From NCBI GenBank assembly GCA_036346375.1, contig CM070508.1, forward strand, positions 36,910,862 to 36,974,861: a stretch of DNA of 64,000 nucleotides, given 5' to 3'. The stretch's first letter is position 1, and each line of letters opens with the position of its first letter. The translations under genes were made by a program, and so were the position numbers. The notes beneath the pieces are model-generated. The model was not told the DNA's origin. It was given only the letters and a program-made list of their open reading frames with translations, and searched no databases. Shown piece after piece: positions 21,349-31,132 of the stretch. The stretch comes from Guadua angustifolia (Eukaryota > Streptophyta > Magnoliopsida > Poales > Poaceae).

Positions 21349-22915
21349 TGTAACATCCTAAAAATTTGCCTTATAATATTATTATTTGTGCCTTTTGTGA
21401 TTTTTTTGAATTTATTAGATTTTTTTGGAATTTATTTAAATTAAGTATGTTGGCCTTTTGAGGAAACTAATTAAATATAGATAAAACTAATATAAAGTTT
21501 GATAAAAAAATATTTTATTTGACCTCAAAATGTCTCAAAGTATTTTTAAGAATTTTATTAGATTTTTCCTGATATTTTTATTGCTTAAAACAAATTAAAT
21601 CAATTTTTAGAATTATTTAAAAGAAAAACTTAGGGAAATCATTTAAATAGTATAGGGCTAGATCCTAGTACTATTTGTGCGTGGCCCAGAACTATGAGGC
21701 CTACTAGGCCTGATTTCTAGCGTCTTCGTCGTCGACCATTGGATCTACATCACAAGGCCATTTTCAAGTAGCATCACTTGGTGTCGAATCGGCCATTATA
21801 TCATGAAGGGACAGCTGTGATTTGAAGATGGGGTCTAAAACCCTAGTGCTCGTAGGACGTCGGATCAATATCGGGTGGTGCTAAGCTAGTCTTGTCGGTT
21901 TAGGTAGGTTTAGATCTCATCCGTTGATTTGATTCGAATGGATCCGATCGTGCCACATCAGGAGTGATCTCAGCCGTTTGTCAGTGATCGTGTGGTTCTC
22001 AATCGTCGTCTCCGATCAGGACTTAGAGTCCGCTGCCATATTGTCTTTGTTGCTGTGTGGACCTAGGGTTTTGGTTTGTGCACATCCTGCGAGGGTATTT
22101 AATCGATGGGTAGCACCCCAAGGGTTGCCATCTCGTTGCACATTTGTAGCCCTAGCTATCGTCACCCATGCCATCGCCATTCCTGTGCCTTAGCTCATCG
22201 AAGTTTTCATGGCACTACTGCTCATTTTTGCTTCATTGTGCCATCATCAAGCCATCTTCAGTTACATTGGTTCTAGATCTAGACTCGCCATGATGAGACG
22301 CATTAGAGCTGCCACTTCTTGGTCGCTAGAGATCATTGTTTCATCGAGTTTTCCATCTTTGTCTTCAAGTCTGGCAAGAGATGTGCAGCCATGTCACCAT
22401 CTGCGTTGAGGAGCTCAAGAGCCATTGGATCTTCAATCGACGATCGAAATCAAGCTGCGTGTCTGCGTCAATAGTGAACATCTCTAGTAATGCAAACCGT
22501 TAAATCTAATTGGACGGTCGGATCATCACCAAGTGTCAGCCATCAGGAGCCCTGGCTTGGGTAGCATTGTGACCAATGGGAGAGTGATGCGTGGCTAGTA
22601 TAGAGCTCGAAGCGCCGTGACCGTGTTCACGGTGAACCAAGGCTAGCTAGTGAACCGCGTCCAAACGTCGGGACACATAGCACATAGTGATTGGTTCGTG
22701 TGATGCTGTCATCAATGTGACATCATCGCTGACATCATTGCTTACATCAGCAGGCACACGGCGCAGTGCTATGGGTCTACGGTGGACTAGCCCGGCCGGT
22801 GGACCGAGTCTATGGCACAGTGCCAAGCCACGTGGCATGCTCTGATTGGTCTGGTTTGGAAGATGACGCAATAATGAAATTTTTCAATAGAAAAATAATT
22901 CGCTTTATTATTTGG
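21349..22915 (+). repeat. Tekay-2 LTR, first segment
   Basis: It starts TGTAACATCCTAAAAATTT directly after the polypurine tract. The AT-rich first 300 bp and the later GC-richer part have no convincing ORF. It is interrupted by another LTR at about 22920; the matching continuation is at about 24645. Confidence 0.8.
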
Positions 22916-22969
22916 TTTTTGTCAGCGTACTTTACGCCAGGGTACCCTCTCCGCCGTAGATAAGTAAGA

Positions 22970-24045
22970 CCATGTGGCGGCCTGGCGAGCAGGTGGGCGA
23001 ATCCGGCCCCACTCGCCGGCCGAGTGGCCCACGTGGTGACCTGGCGAGCAGGCGGGCGAATCAGGCCCCTCTCGCTGGGCGATCGGCCCACGTGGCGGCC
23101 TAGCGAGCAGGCGGACGAATCAGGCCCCTCTCGCCGGGCACTGGCCCACATGGCGGCCTGGCAAGAAGATGGGCGAATCAGGCCCCTCTCACCGGGCGAT
23201 TGGCCCACGTGGCGGCCTGGTAAGCAGGCGGGCGAATCAGGCCCCACTCACCGAGCATCGGCCCACATGGCGTCTTGGCGAGCAGGCGGGCGGATTAGGC
23301 CCCTCTCGCCAGGCGATCGGCCCACGTGGCGGCCTAGCGTGCAGGCGGGCGAATCACGCCCCTCTAGCCGGGCGATCGGCCCACGTCGCGGCCTGGCGAG
23401 TAGGTGGGCGACCAGGCCCCTCTCACCGAGCGATTGGCCCACGTGGCGGCCTGGCGAGCAGGCGGGTGAATCAGGCCCCTCTCGCCGAGCGATCGGCCCA
23501 CATGGAGGCTTGGCAAGCAGGCGAGTGAATCATGCGCCTCTCGTCGAGCGCCGGCTCACGTGGTGGCCTGGCGAATAGGCGGGCGCATCGGGCCCCTCTC
23601 GCCGGGCGTCGGCCCACGTAGCGGCGGCCGTAAGCAAGCAGCGATCGAGCCCTCTCATCGGCGCCGCCCACATGGCGACTCGGCGGCGGTGGGCGCGATA
23701 GGCCCCTCGCCGCGCCGCCCGCGTGGCGGCTTTGGCGGCGGCGGTGCATCAGCCCTCTCGCCGCGCCGCTGCCCACGTGGCGCTTTGGCGAGCAAGCGGC
23801 GTGTCGAGCCCTCTCGCAGGTCGTCGGCCCACGTGGCGGCTGGCGAAGCAGCGGCGATCGAGCCCTCTCGCGGGCGTCGGCCCATGTGGCGGCTCGGCGG
23901 CGGGGCGCGATCGGGGCCTCTCACCGCATCGGCCTACGTGGCGGCTCGGGCGGCGGTGTAGGCGACCAGCCCCTCTCGTCGAGCGATCGGCCCACGTGGC
24001 GGCCAGGCGAGCAGGCGGGCAGTCAGGCCCCACTTGCCAGGCCAC
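22970..24045 (+). repeat. GC-rich minisatellite with a G-box in each unit
   Basis: There are about 18 imperfect copies of a unit of about 60 bp in the left half and 52-58 bp in the more diverged right half. The core is cggcccacgtggcggcctgg followed by cgagcaggcgggcgaatcagg and cccctctcgccgggcgat. About nine copies keep an exact CACGTG palindrome (near 23027, 23087, 23207, 23326, 23445, 23560, 23770, 23827 and 23990). The long ORFs across it on both strands are a consequence of the repeat and are not genes. Confidence 0.92.
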
Positions 24046-24318
24046 GCAGACGACCAAAAGGAGGCTTCGCCTCGAAGTTTCCTTCCCCTGACACACCGTG
24101 TCAGAGCCATTGATTGTGAAGAGATCTGCTATCGACACAACGAAGGCCCATCCCTCTGACCTCTCACACCTAACCCGTCGCAGGAAAGTCACATCCCGGG
24201 CGAAGCCATACAACGGCATTAAATGTGGCTTGAGGAACAGGACTACATTAATGAGTGTAATAAATGAGTTGTAGATCAGTATGATGCCACCTTCTCACCT
24301 GCCTGAGCCAGCCCAGTC

Positions 24319-24326
24319 TATATAAG
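24319..24326 (+). promoter_or_regulatory. TATA box of the inserted LTR
   Basis: TATATAAG in the context cccagtctatataagggag, about 270 bp downstream of the minisatellite. It supports reading the array as the U3 region of an LTR. Confidence 0.6.
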
Positions 24327-24644
24327 GGAGCTCTGCTGCATGGATGAGGGGAACCGAAGGAAATGGAGAACTAAGACTCGGTGTGGAAAAACAAAGAGAA
24401 AAAAGAACGAACTGAGAGTGCTGTAACCGGCTCGACACACATCAACAAAGATCTAGCAGGATGTAGGGTTGTTCCCACACTGGGGGCCTGATCCTGGGTA
24501 CATCGGTGTATTCTTTGATCTGCTGATCCCCGGGATCCTGTAGTGAGAGCCATTAGGGTTTCTGACCGTGAAGACGCCCTCTATTGAACCTTATTCTCCG
24601 TCCTGGGAGAAACCCTGTCCGCTGATAGGGTCTTGTCAGGCAAA

Positions 24645-25783
24645 ATACGCAATTTTATAATTTTTGAATCTTCTTCAAGCCCGTTCTCCCTCATATAAGC
24701 TCTCATTGAGGTGATTAAAATTTCTAAAAAAATTACAAAATTGAGATCTATTTAATAGTGAATTTTATTTGATTATTGGGGTTCATTTTCTCTCTATTTT
24801 GATGTTTATTTATTTTTCTCTCTCGATTTATGTAGACATTGAGTTGTGCGACACATCGGAGAAGGATCCATCAACCCAAGAGCACGTTCCAGAGCAAGAC
24901 CAGGACCTTTACCAAGACAAGTTGTGATTTCATCACGTTGACCCCTTGTTTACATAATTGCTACTTTGTTTTTACATTATTGCATATTATTTTATGTATA
25001 CACTTGTTTCAATCTAAGATGGGACTTAGTTTATCTACCTTTTGGTCTATACTCTACCTTGTTATTTGTATGCCATGATCTATTGTCACTCTAGTTTGGT
25101 TCACTATAGTTGGTTAAAACTAAAATCAACATAGAATGGTTAGATCGTAATAGTATACTTAGCCATGCCATGTCATCACATGTATTTGAATCATCAATGA
25201 TTAATCTTGACTAATGGAATATAGAACATGATTATGAACTTGTGTGTCAAGTGTTGTCACAGGATGAGATTGAGTTGTTGTGGCAAGAGATGTCACACAA
25301 CGATGTTGAATTATTGATGGCACGTGGTGCTTGGTAATCAATTGGGGTAATAATTATTTATATTAGAGCAAGTGGCAAGGGCTAGTGCGCCAAGGTGGGC
25401 CGAAGGATAGAGGGTATGTGGAAGTCTTTCCCTAATCACTCTAAGGACTTAACCTTACAAGCCTTTGACCTGAGTCAATCATGTAACCACATGTATAGTA
25501 TGGGACAACCTAGCTAATTAATTTACAATGTCTTAGCATTAGTAGTGCCAGTGGTGGTGTGAGTCTCGGGTTGTGGTAACTAGTCCTCACACGGGTAGAC
25601 TCACATGGTGCAAGAGGGGGCCCTGCTGTGGTAACCAGTCCCTTCAGTGTTGAAACCTCAAGAAGTAGTACTGGGTTAAGGCAGGGCATTGTAAAAGCTT
25701 TGTCATAATCACTCGCCTATGTGCTGAATTGGTTGTATCATGTGGGTAAAGTGCATAACCTCTGTAGAATGTAAATCTATTCT
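24645..25783 (+). repeat. Tekay-2 LTR, second segment (3' end missing)
   Basis: The sequence resumes the Tekay LTR with acaattttaatttttgaatc-like AT-rich DNA. It then has the cattgagttgtgcgacacatc segment and the long conserved middle (taccttgttatttgtatgcc, agcaagtggcaagg). It ends in gtgggtaaagtgcataacc and changes to integrase sequence at about 25783. The final few hundred bases of the LTR are absent. Confidence 0.75.
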
Positions 25784-27057
25784 TAAGGAAGCTCATAATT
25801 CAAAATATTCAATTCATCCAGGAAGTGATAGGATGTATCAGGTTCTTAAAGAAAGGTTTTGGTGGCCTAGTATGAAACGTGACTTTGTTGAACATATTGC
25901 TTTGTGTAATGTGTATCAGAGAGTGAAAGCAATGCATCAAAGGCCTGCTGGTTTACTACAACCATTAAAGATTCCTGAGTGAAAATGGAAGAAAATTGAT
26001 ATGAATTTTATTACTAGTTTGCCTAGACATAGAGTGGTTATGATTCAATATGGGTCATAGTTGATCGATTTATAAAGGTTGCTCATTGACTACTTATATT
26101 GGAGATCGCTTAGCAGAGTTATATATGTAAAGGGTTGTTTGTCTGCATGGAGTGCCAAAAAAGATAGTGTCAGATACAGGTACCCAATTTAATTCGAGAT
26201 TCTGGAATAAGTTGAATGAGGCAATGGGAACATGTTTAAATATTAGTACAGTGTATCATTCGCAGACCGATGATTAGATTGAAAGAGTTAATCAAATTTT
26301 GGAAGATAAATGTTAAGAGCTTGTGCTCTAACTTATGCTCTTTGTGGGATAGATGTTTGTTGTATGTGGAATTCAGTTATAATAACAGTTATCAGGTAAG
26401 TTCACAAATGTCACCATTTGAAGTATTATATGGTCATTTCTCTCATACCCTATTGAATTGGAATGAGACAAGAACATCTTATTTTTGGACCTGATATTGT
26501 TAAAGAAGCAAAGGAGCATATTGTTATGATCAGAGAAAGGTTAAAGGTGGCATAGTCGAGGAAGAAGAGCTATGTTTATAATCGCCGTTATGAATTGAGT
26601 TTTGAGCCTAAAGATTTTGTATATCTTAGAGTTAACCCTCTTAAGAGAGTCAAAAGGTTTCATGCTAAAGGAAAGCTTACACCGAGATTTGTTGGTCTGT
26701 TCAAAATCTAAAGTCATAGAGGAGTGGTTGCTTATCAGTTGGAGTTCCCTAGTTGTTGGCAGGTGTGCATGATGTGTTTCATATTTCTTAGCTTAAGAAG
26801 TGTCTTCGAGCAGGCACCGTTGAAGTCAATTGAATTGAAAGAGGATTGGACTTATAAGGAGCAATTGATTAAGATTTTAGATTTTTTTGATCGTAAGCCC
26901 AGAAACAAGTTTGTTCGCTTTTGTAAAGTACAATAGAGTAATCATTTAGAATGTGAAGTTATGTGGGAGCATGAGAAAGATCTGAAGTCAGAGTATCCCA
27001 ACTTGTTCTTTAGTAAGTCCTGAATCTCGGGGTCAAAATTTTGTTAAGGGGTTAGAT
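25784..27057 (+). pseudogene. pol: Tekay-3: 5'-truncated integrase, chromodomain and polypurine-like tract
   Basis: It begins at KEAHNSKYSIHPGSDRMYQ, slightly upstream of where Tekay-2 begins, and continues VLKERFWWPSMKRDFVEH with NVYQRVKAMHQRP. The zinc-binding Cys pair is degraded (CNVYQ for C-x-x-C). Core and C-terminal blocks follow with many stops, for example KKIVSDTGTQFNSRFW, then EFSYNNSYQVSSQMSPFE, and LSLRSVFEQAPL. The chromodomain reads KPRNKFVRFCKVQ (about 26894-26932). A degraded purine tract, ttaaggggttag, precedes the LTR. Confidence 0.85.
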
Positions 27058-27345
27058 TTGTAACATCTTAAATTTAGGCTTTAAGTGAGTTTTTATTGCA
27101 TTTCATAATTTCTAGGAATTTTTGGAATTTTCTAGAATTTATTTTTAATTTAATAATATTTTTAATTAAGCCTATAGTAAATAATATTTAAATATGTGCA
27201 AAGTTTACATAACTTTTTTGTCAAAAATATTTTATTTGAGTTCTACATGTATTAAAGTATTTTATGGAATTGTTTTGGATTTTTCTAAGTAGTTTAGCTA
27301 TTTTTTAAAGCCAAATGAATTTTAGGAATTATTTTTGTAGGAGAA
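27058..27345 (+). repeat. Tekay-3 LTR, truncated
   Basis: It starts TGTAACATCTTAAATTTAGG. The AT-rich first about 290 bp is alignable by eye with 21349-21640 (shared tcaaaaatattttatttga-like runs) and is then replaced by unrelated sequence. Confidence 0.75.
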
Positions 27346-28290
27346 ACTCTTGGAAACCCTGGAGTTTATTGTGAAGCATGTTACGAGGCATGGTCCATTA
27401 AGATGGGATTTCACCCTCCATACAATGGGAGAGATATCTCTAGGCCTCTCAAGTGGTCGGATTTCGAAAATGCATGACCATGCTACTTGCGGTTAAAGAG
27501 TTAACTGTAGTTAGGGATTTTGAGTCATGTAATCAAGAAAGAGTGGTCAAGCTAACTAGAAAAGGATGGCACATTCACACCATGAGTTTGAGCGACATTA
27601 TAAGGCAAAGGGAAATGCATATAACTAAACATTGTTAAGGTTTATCTGATATGATCTTTATATATACTCAGGAGTTGCACGTCCTGCTATAGATCGCTAC
27701 CAATTAATGGTCAAGTAAGAGTACTCAGGCCATGTCCAAGTATATGTGAAACTATAGGGTTGCACGCTTACAGGGTTGGAACTTAATTCAGATGGTGATC
27801 CGAATTCTGATAGGTTTTGAGTATCTAATGGGTCTCTAATGTAGTGAGATCCATTGTAGGGCATCTATAAAAAAAGGAGAGGTGGTGGCTTTAGACTTAA
27901 GAGACCTCAAAGAATTTGGAATTACTGAAACCCTAATTGCCACACCTCCTACACCTGAAAACCTTGCAGCAGGCGCTAGCACTCTGGCATGTGGTGTCCC
28001 TGCCCTGTACATGTGGATATCGTAGAGACGTTGCTACAGAGCTTCAAAGTTAGGATGATCCACAACCTGTGATGGTGACGAGGACGATCTGCAACCTATG
28101 ATGGTCACGAGAAGCTGTTGGAGGAGATGCAAGACTAGCACGACTACAACCGAACCAACACGCTACCTCGACTCGACTTCCGCTATAGGTATATACGTCT
28201 AGTGGTAATTCTATGATCTATAACTTGCAGTAGTTCCTTACTTACGCAGTAGAAAAATTTTGGTTTTATGCTAGAGTAGCCTACCTGATC
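27346..28290 (+). other. degraded LTR-like sequence, family uncertain
   Basis: There is no gene. The segment has a gtatctaatgggtctctaatg stretch, then a TATA-like ctataaaaaaagg at about 27866. A leader-like gaaaccctaattgccacacc follows. The layout is like that of copia-type grass LTRs. I cannot fix the termini. Confidence 0.4.
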
Positions 28291-28296
28291 CGTTTA

Positions 28297-28660
28297 GAAT
28301 GTTGCTCTACTGGATAAATGGTTTTGGAAACATGAAAATGAAAATGGGCTTTGGCAAGATTTCATATGAAATAAATATCTGATTGATGCTTAGGAAAGCA
28401 TTCTGACCAAGCACAGATTGTTGAGGAGAGGTTGCAAAGGACATAGGAAATGCCAATTCTGTGGTTGTGATGAAATCATTGATCGCTTGTTCATTTCCTG
28501 TCCCTTAGGCAAACACACTTGGAATGCAGTGAAACGTGCATTTGGTCTCAATTCTTCTCCCTGGAGGTCTTATTTGGCTATGCCACTGTCTCGGTTCATT
28601 CACGTGGGTCAAGATTTTAGTTTAAATTCTCAAATCACCCATATCAATCCAGATTGAAAA
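28297..28660 (+). pseudogene. LINE ORF2 C-terminal fragment
   Basis: NVALLDKWFWKHENENGLWQ is followed by a stop and an apparent deletion. Then comes a zinc-binding tail (RGCKGHRKCQFCGCDEIIDR, then LFISCPLGKHTWNAV). This C-x-x-C ... H-x-x-x-x-C pattern is the zf-RVT end of plant L1 reverse transcriptases. It is on the plus strand, so it is a different insertion from that at 9661-11070. Confidence 0.8.
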
Positions 28661-29067
28661 TGAGTTTCTCTAAACAAGATCTGAATGCACAAGATCCTCT
28701 CTCCTTTTTAAGGGACACAAAGCGAACATATACAATCTATACACATCACACTCGCGCACATAGGTACATGTCTCTGCACACGAAGGAAATACGCACATAT
28801 GTTACAACCTATTTGAAATATCGGTGAGCATGTCGGGGCCCTCGGTCCCTCCACCTCCCTCCTTTTTACCTGGACGGCCACACGCTGCATCTCGACGCAC
28901 ATGCGTCCACCGCCACAACGCGGGTTACTCGTTCTCCCGGCTCCCGTGGCGCCTTCGTGTCTGTGAGACGCTGTCACGGGCAGTCACGATCCACCGTCGA
29001 CGATGCCCATCGATCGATCCCGACCGTCCACATCGTAACGGGCGGATGCGTCAGGTAACGCCCCACG
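28661..29067. other. unassigned segment left of CACTA A
   Basis: A short acacat-rich stretch (28735-28800) is followed by GC-rich sequence without a convincing ORF. It may be the original target of the CACTA element. Confidence 0.4.
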
Positions 29068-29080
29068 CACTACTACAGAA
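29068..29080 (+). repeat. CACTA terminal inverted repeat, left end of family A
   Basis: CACTACTACAGAA. It is identical, in reverse complement, to the right end of family B at 50449-50461. Confidence 0.85.
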
Positions 29081-29087
29081 CCGGCTA

Positions 29088-29375
29088 CTACTAGCGGTTC
29101 GTAACCCCCTTTAGAAGCGGTTTTATAACCGCTTCTAAGCAACCGCGTGTGATACCCATCGGGTATCACAAGCGATTGCTTGAACCGCTTGTGCTGTGGC
29201 ACCAGAAGCGGTTGGGAAGGTGTTCGGGAGGGCCAGTGGAGTCGCCACGTGGGGAACTCCACAAGCGGTTCGCTTTACAAACCGCTTGGAGAAGGATATC
29301 CAGAAGCGGTTAGTCTTACCAACCGCTAGGAGAGCAACACTCGAAGCGGTTGGAGTCACCGACCTCTTGTGGAGA
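29088..29375 (+). repeat. subterminal inverted-motif array, family A
   Basis: Repeated AAGCGGTT and AACCGCTT motifs in both orientations, often paired as agaagcggtt...aaccgcttct over a short loop (near 29115, 29185, 29260 and 29305). In CACTA elements such arrays are transposase-binding sites. Confidence 0.85.
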
Positions 29376-30291
29376 GAGTTTTCGATTATATGTATTTTAG
29401 AATATGTTCTTACAAAGTGTTTTTGTATATCGCTTTTGACCATCAAATTAAATATGAGGAGGAGTTTTTGCTAATTAAATATATATTGCATATGCATACT
29501 CATACACATGTTTAGAAGCTAGCTAGCTCACTACACTAAAAAACGAACTTAATAGTGTAAAAATGGACAAGTACATAGACGCAACCAACGCTACAATTTT
29601 GAATGATGAAAAAAATGATTATCGAACTCATTTCTTGCATGCGCCACTCTTTTTGTCCTTGGTCGACGTGGATGTCGCCGGCCAGCTCAATGGTGTTCAA
29701 CTCTAGAAACCTTACGTGGAACTCGCCATTTCGAGATACAACCTCGCCGACAATGAAGCCGATGAGTTGTTCTTGGAGTGCGCAAGACCGGTGAGGCGAG
29801 AGCACGTTAACGTGCTCATCGATGTTAATGACAATTAATTAAGCGGGAAGTATATAAATATCCGATCACATGCAATTAATTAAAATGTAAGTTGTAGCTA
29901 ACAAATTGACATGCATATACTGAACCTCAAAGATAATGTTCCAGCTCATCGCCATGGATAAAACTTTGAATATAGTGGAACACGTAGTAGCCACATAAGT
30001 TGTTTCGGTAATTGCCCGCATTTAACCTTCACGGGAGAAATTTCGAATATCGGATGAAGAACCGATATGGCGATGTATATCAATAATAGTTTTTGTAGTA
30101 CGTGCTGAAAGTGCTTACTATGACTTCAATTCTTTGTTCAATTCTCCTTGTTGCTTCTTCTTGAACTTTGCAAATGTCTTGTTAAGGATGTCAATGAACC
30201 ATTGGTATTTTTGGACCGGATTCCTTCTTGAGTCATAAACCGTAATCCTGCTTTGTTGTCAAGCTCGATGACTAGAAGGATCCAAAGAAAC

Positions 30292-30383
30292 CTATTCAGT
30301 ATATTGCAACATATGCGTAAGTAGCTACTCGTACTATCAATGGCTTAAGAAATACAAGAACAAGAGGTTTGCGAGAACACGAC
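30292..30383 (-). other. predicted GT-AG intron 2 in the Ulp1-like gene
   Basis: Donor gtcgtg after ...cccttcaacttcaa and acceptor gaatag before gtttctttgg. Removing 92 bp joins PFNFK to FLWILLVIE in frame. Confidence 0.6.
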
Positions 30384-30565
30384 TTGAAGTTGAAGGGCGT
30401 ATATATATACGGTTTGTAGTGTCAAGTTTCAACAATGCATGCAAAAGGTATGCCTCAACGGAAGATTTTTGCTTGTCGTATGACCAGACTTTCTCGTTGA
30501 CAATCTCTGGGTCGATGAAGCCAACGTTCTGTTTGCCCAATCTTGTACATCGTTGTATCTCCATT

Positions 30566-30655
30566 CTACATAAGAAGGGATAACTAAGTTAATTAGATTT
30601 TCAATTTTGTGGTGCGAGAGGAAGCAAACGGTAAACTTAGTAGATCGACACTTAC
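30566..30655 (-). other. predicted GT-AG intron 1 in the Ulp1-like gene
   Basis: Donor gtaag after ...tgttggtgtct and acceptor ttatgtag before aatggagat. Removing 90 bp joins SCWCL to MEIQRC in frame, as expected for the family. Confidence 0.7.
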
Positions 30656-31132
30656 AGACACCAACAGGACATGAAAGACACGTTGACCTCGTCTCCTTGG
30701 TACACATGGTACAAGTCATCGAATTCCAGCCATAGTTCTGTGTTGTTCCCGCGGAAGAAATACTCATCTTGGAAACGGAGGAGGAACATTTGCTGTCCTT
30801 TAGATGCCCTTTCCATGTACCATTCATGCATTTGACGCATCTTGGTTGGAAGATCTTTTATATCCTTTGGATCAATTAACGGTTTGCCCAACTCATACTT
30901 CCATCTGGTTGGTGCCACTGGAAGATCCTCGTCTATTGACTTGAGTCCCGCCTCCTTCAGAATGCCATTTTCTCAACTCGCCAAAGACTCACGATCTTCC
31001 ACTTTCTTCTTCTTTCCTTGAAGGAGCCCGTGTATTTTGTAATCGTAGCCTTTCTTATTGTCCTTTGTAGTCGCCATCACAAAGGCGCGCGCCTCGTATG
31101 ACCGAAAGTGCTTCACGCTTTTTTTATCTATT

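Larger units (their letters stand above)
22920..24627 (+). repeat. LTR of an unidentified retrotransposon inserted in the Tekay-2 LTR
   Basis: The termini TGTCAGCG and CGCTGATA are inverted repeats with one mismatch, and a TATATAA box lies at 24319. Downstream of it is the transcribed-type region ending in gggagaaaccctgtccgctg. I found no matching target-site duplication and no internal coding region, so it is a solo or truncated LTR. About 20 extra bases (24628-24650) remain before Tekay sequence resumes. The boundaries are approximate at the right end. The first half is the minisatellite described separately. Confidence 0.65.

Noticed and set aside
23024..23961. Long ORFs on both strands of the GC-rich array
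   Set aside because: They follow from a repeat unit without stops; the protein is only a repeat of Gly/Arg/Pro-rich units in all frames.
22915..24655. Clean solo LTR with a target duplication
   Set aside because: Bases flanking TGTCAGCG and CGCTGATA do not match, so I list it only as an LTR with uncertain ends.
29532..29560. cactacactaaaaaacg as another CACTA terminus
   Set aside because: No matching inverted terminus or subterminal array accompanies it, and it lies just beyond the end of the Ulp1-like gene.
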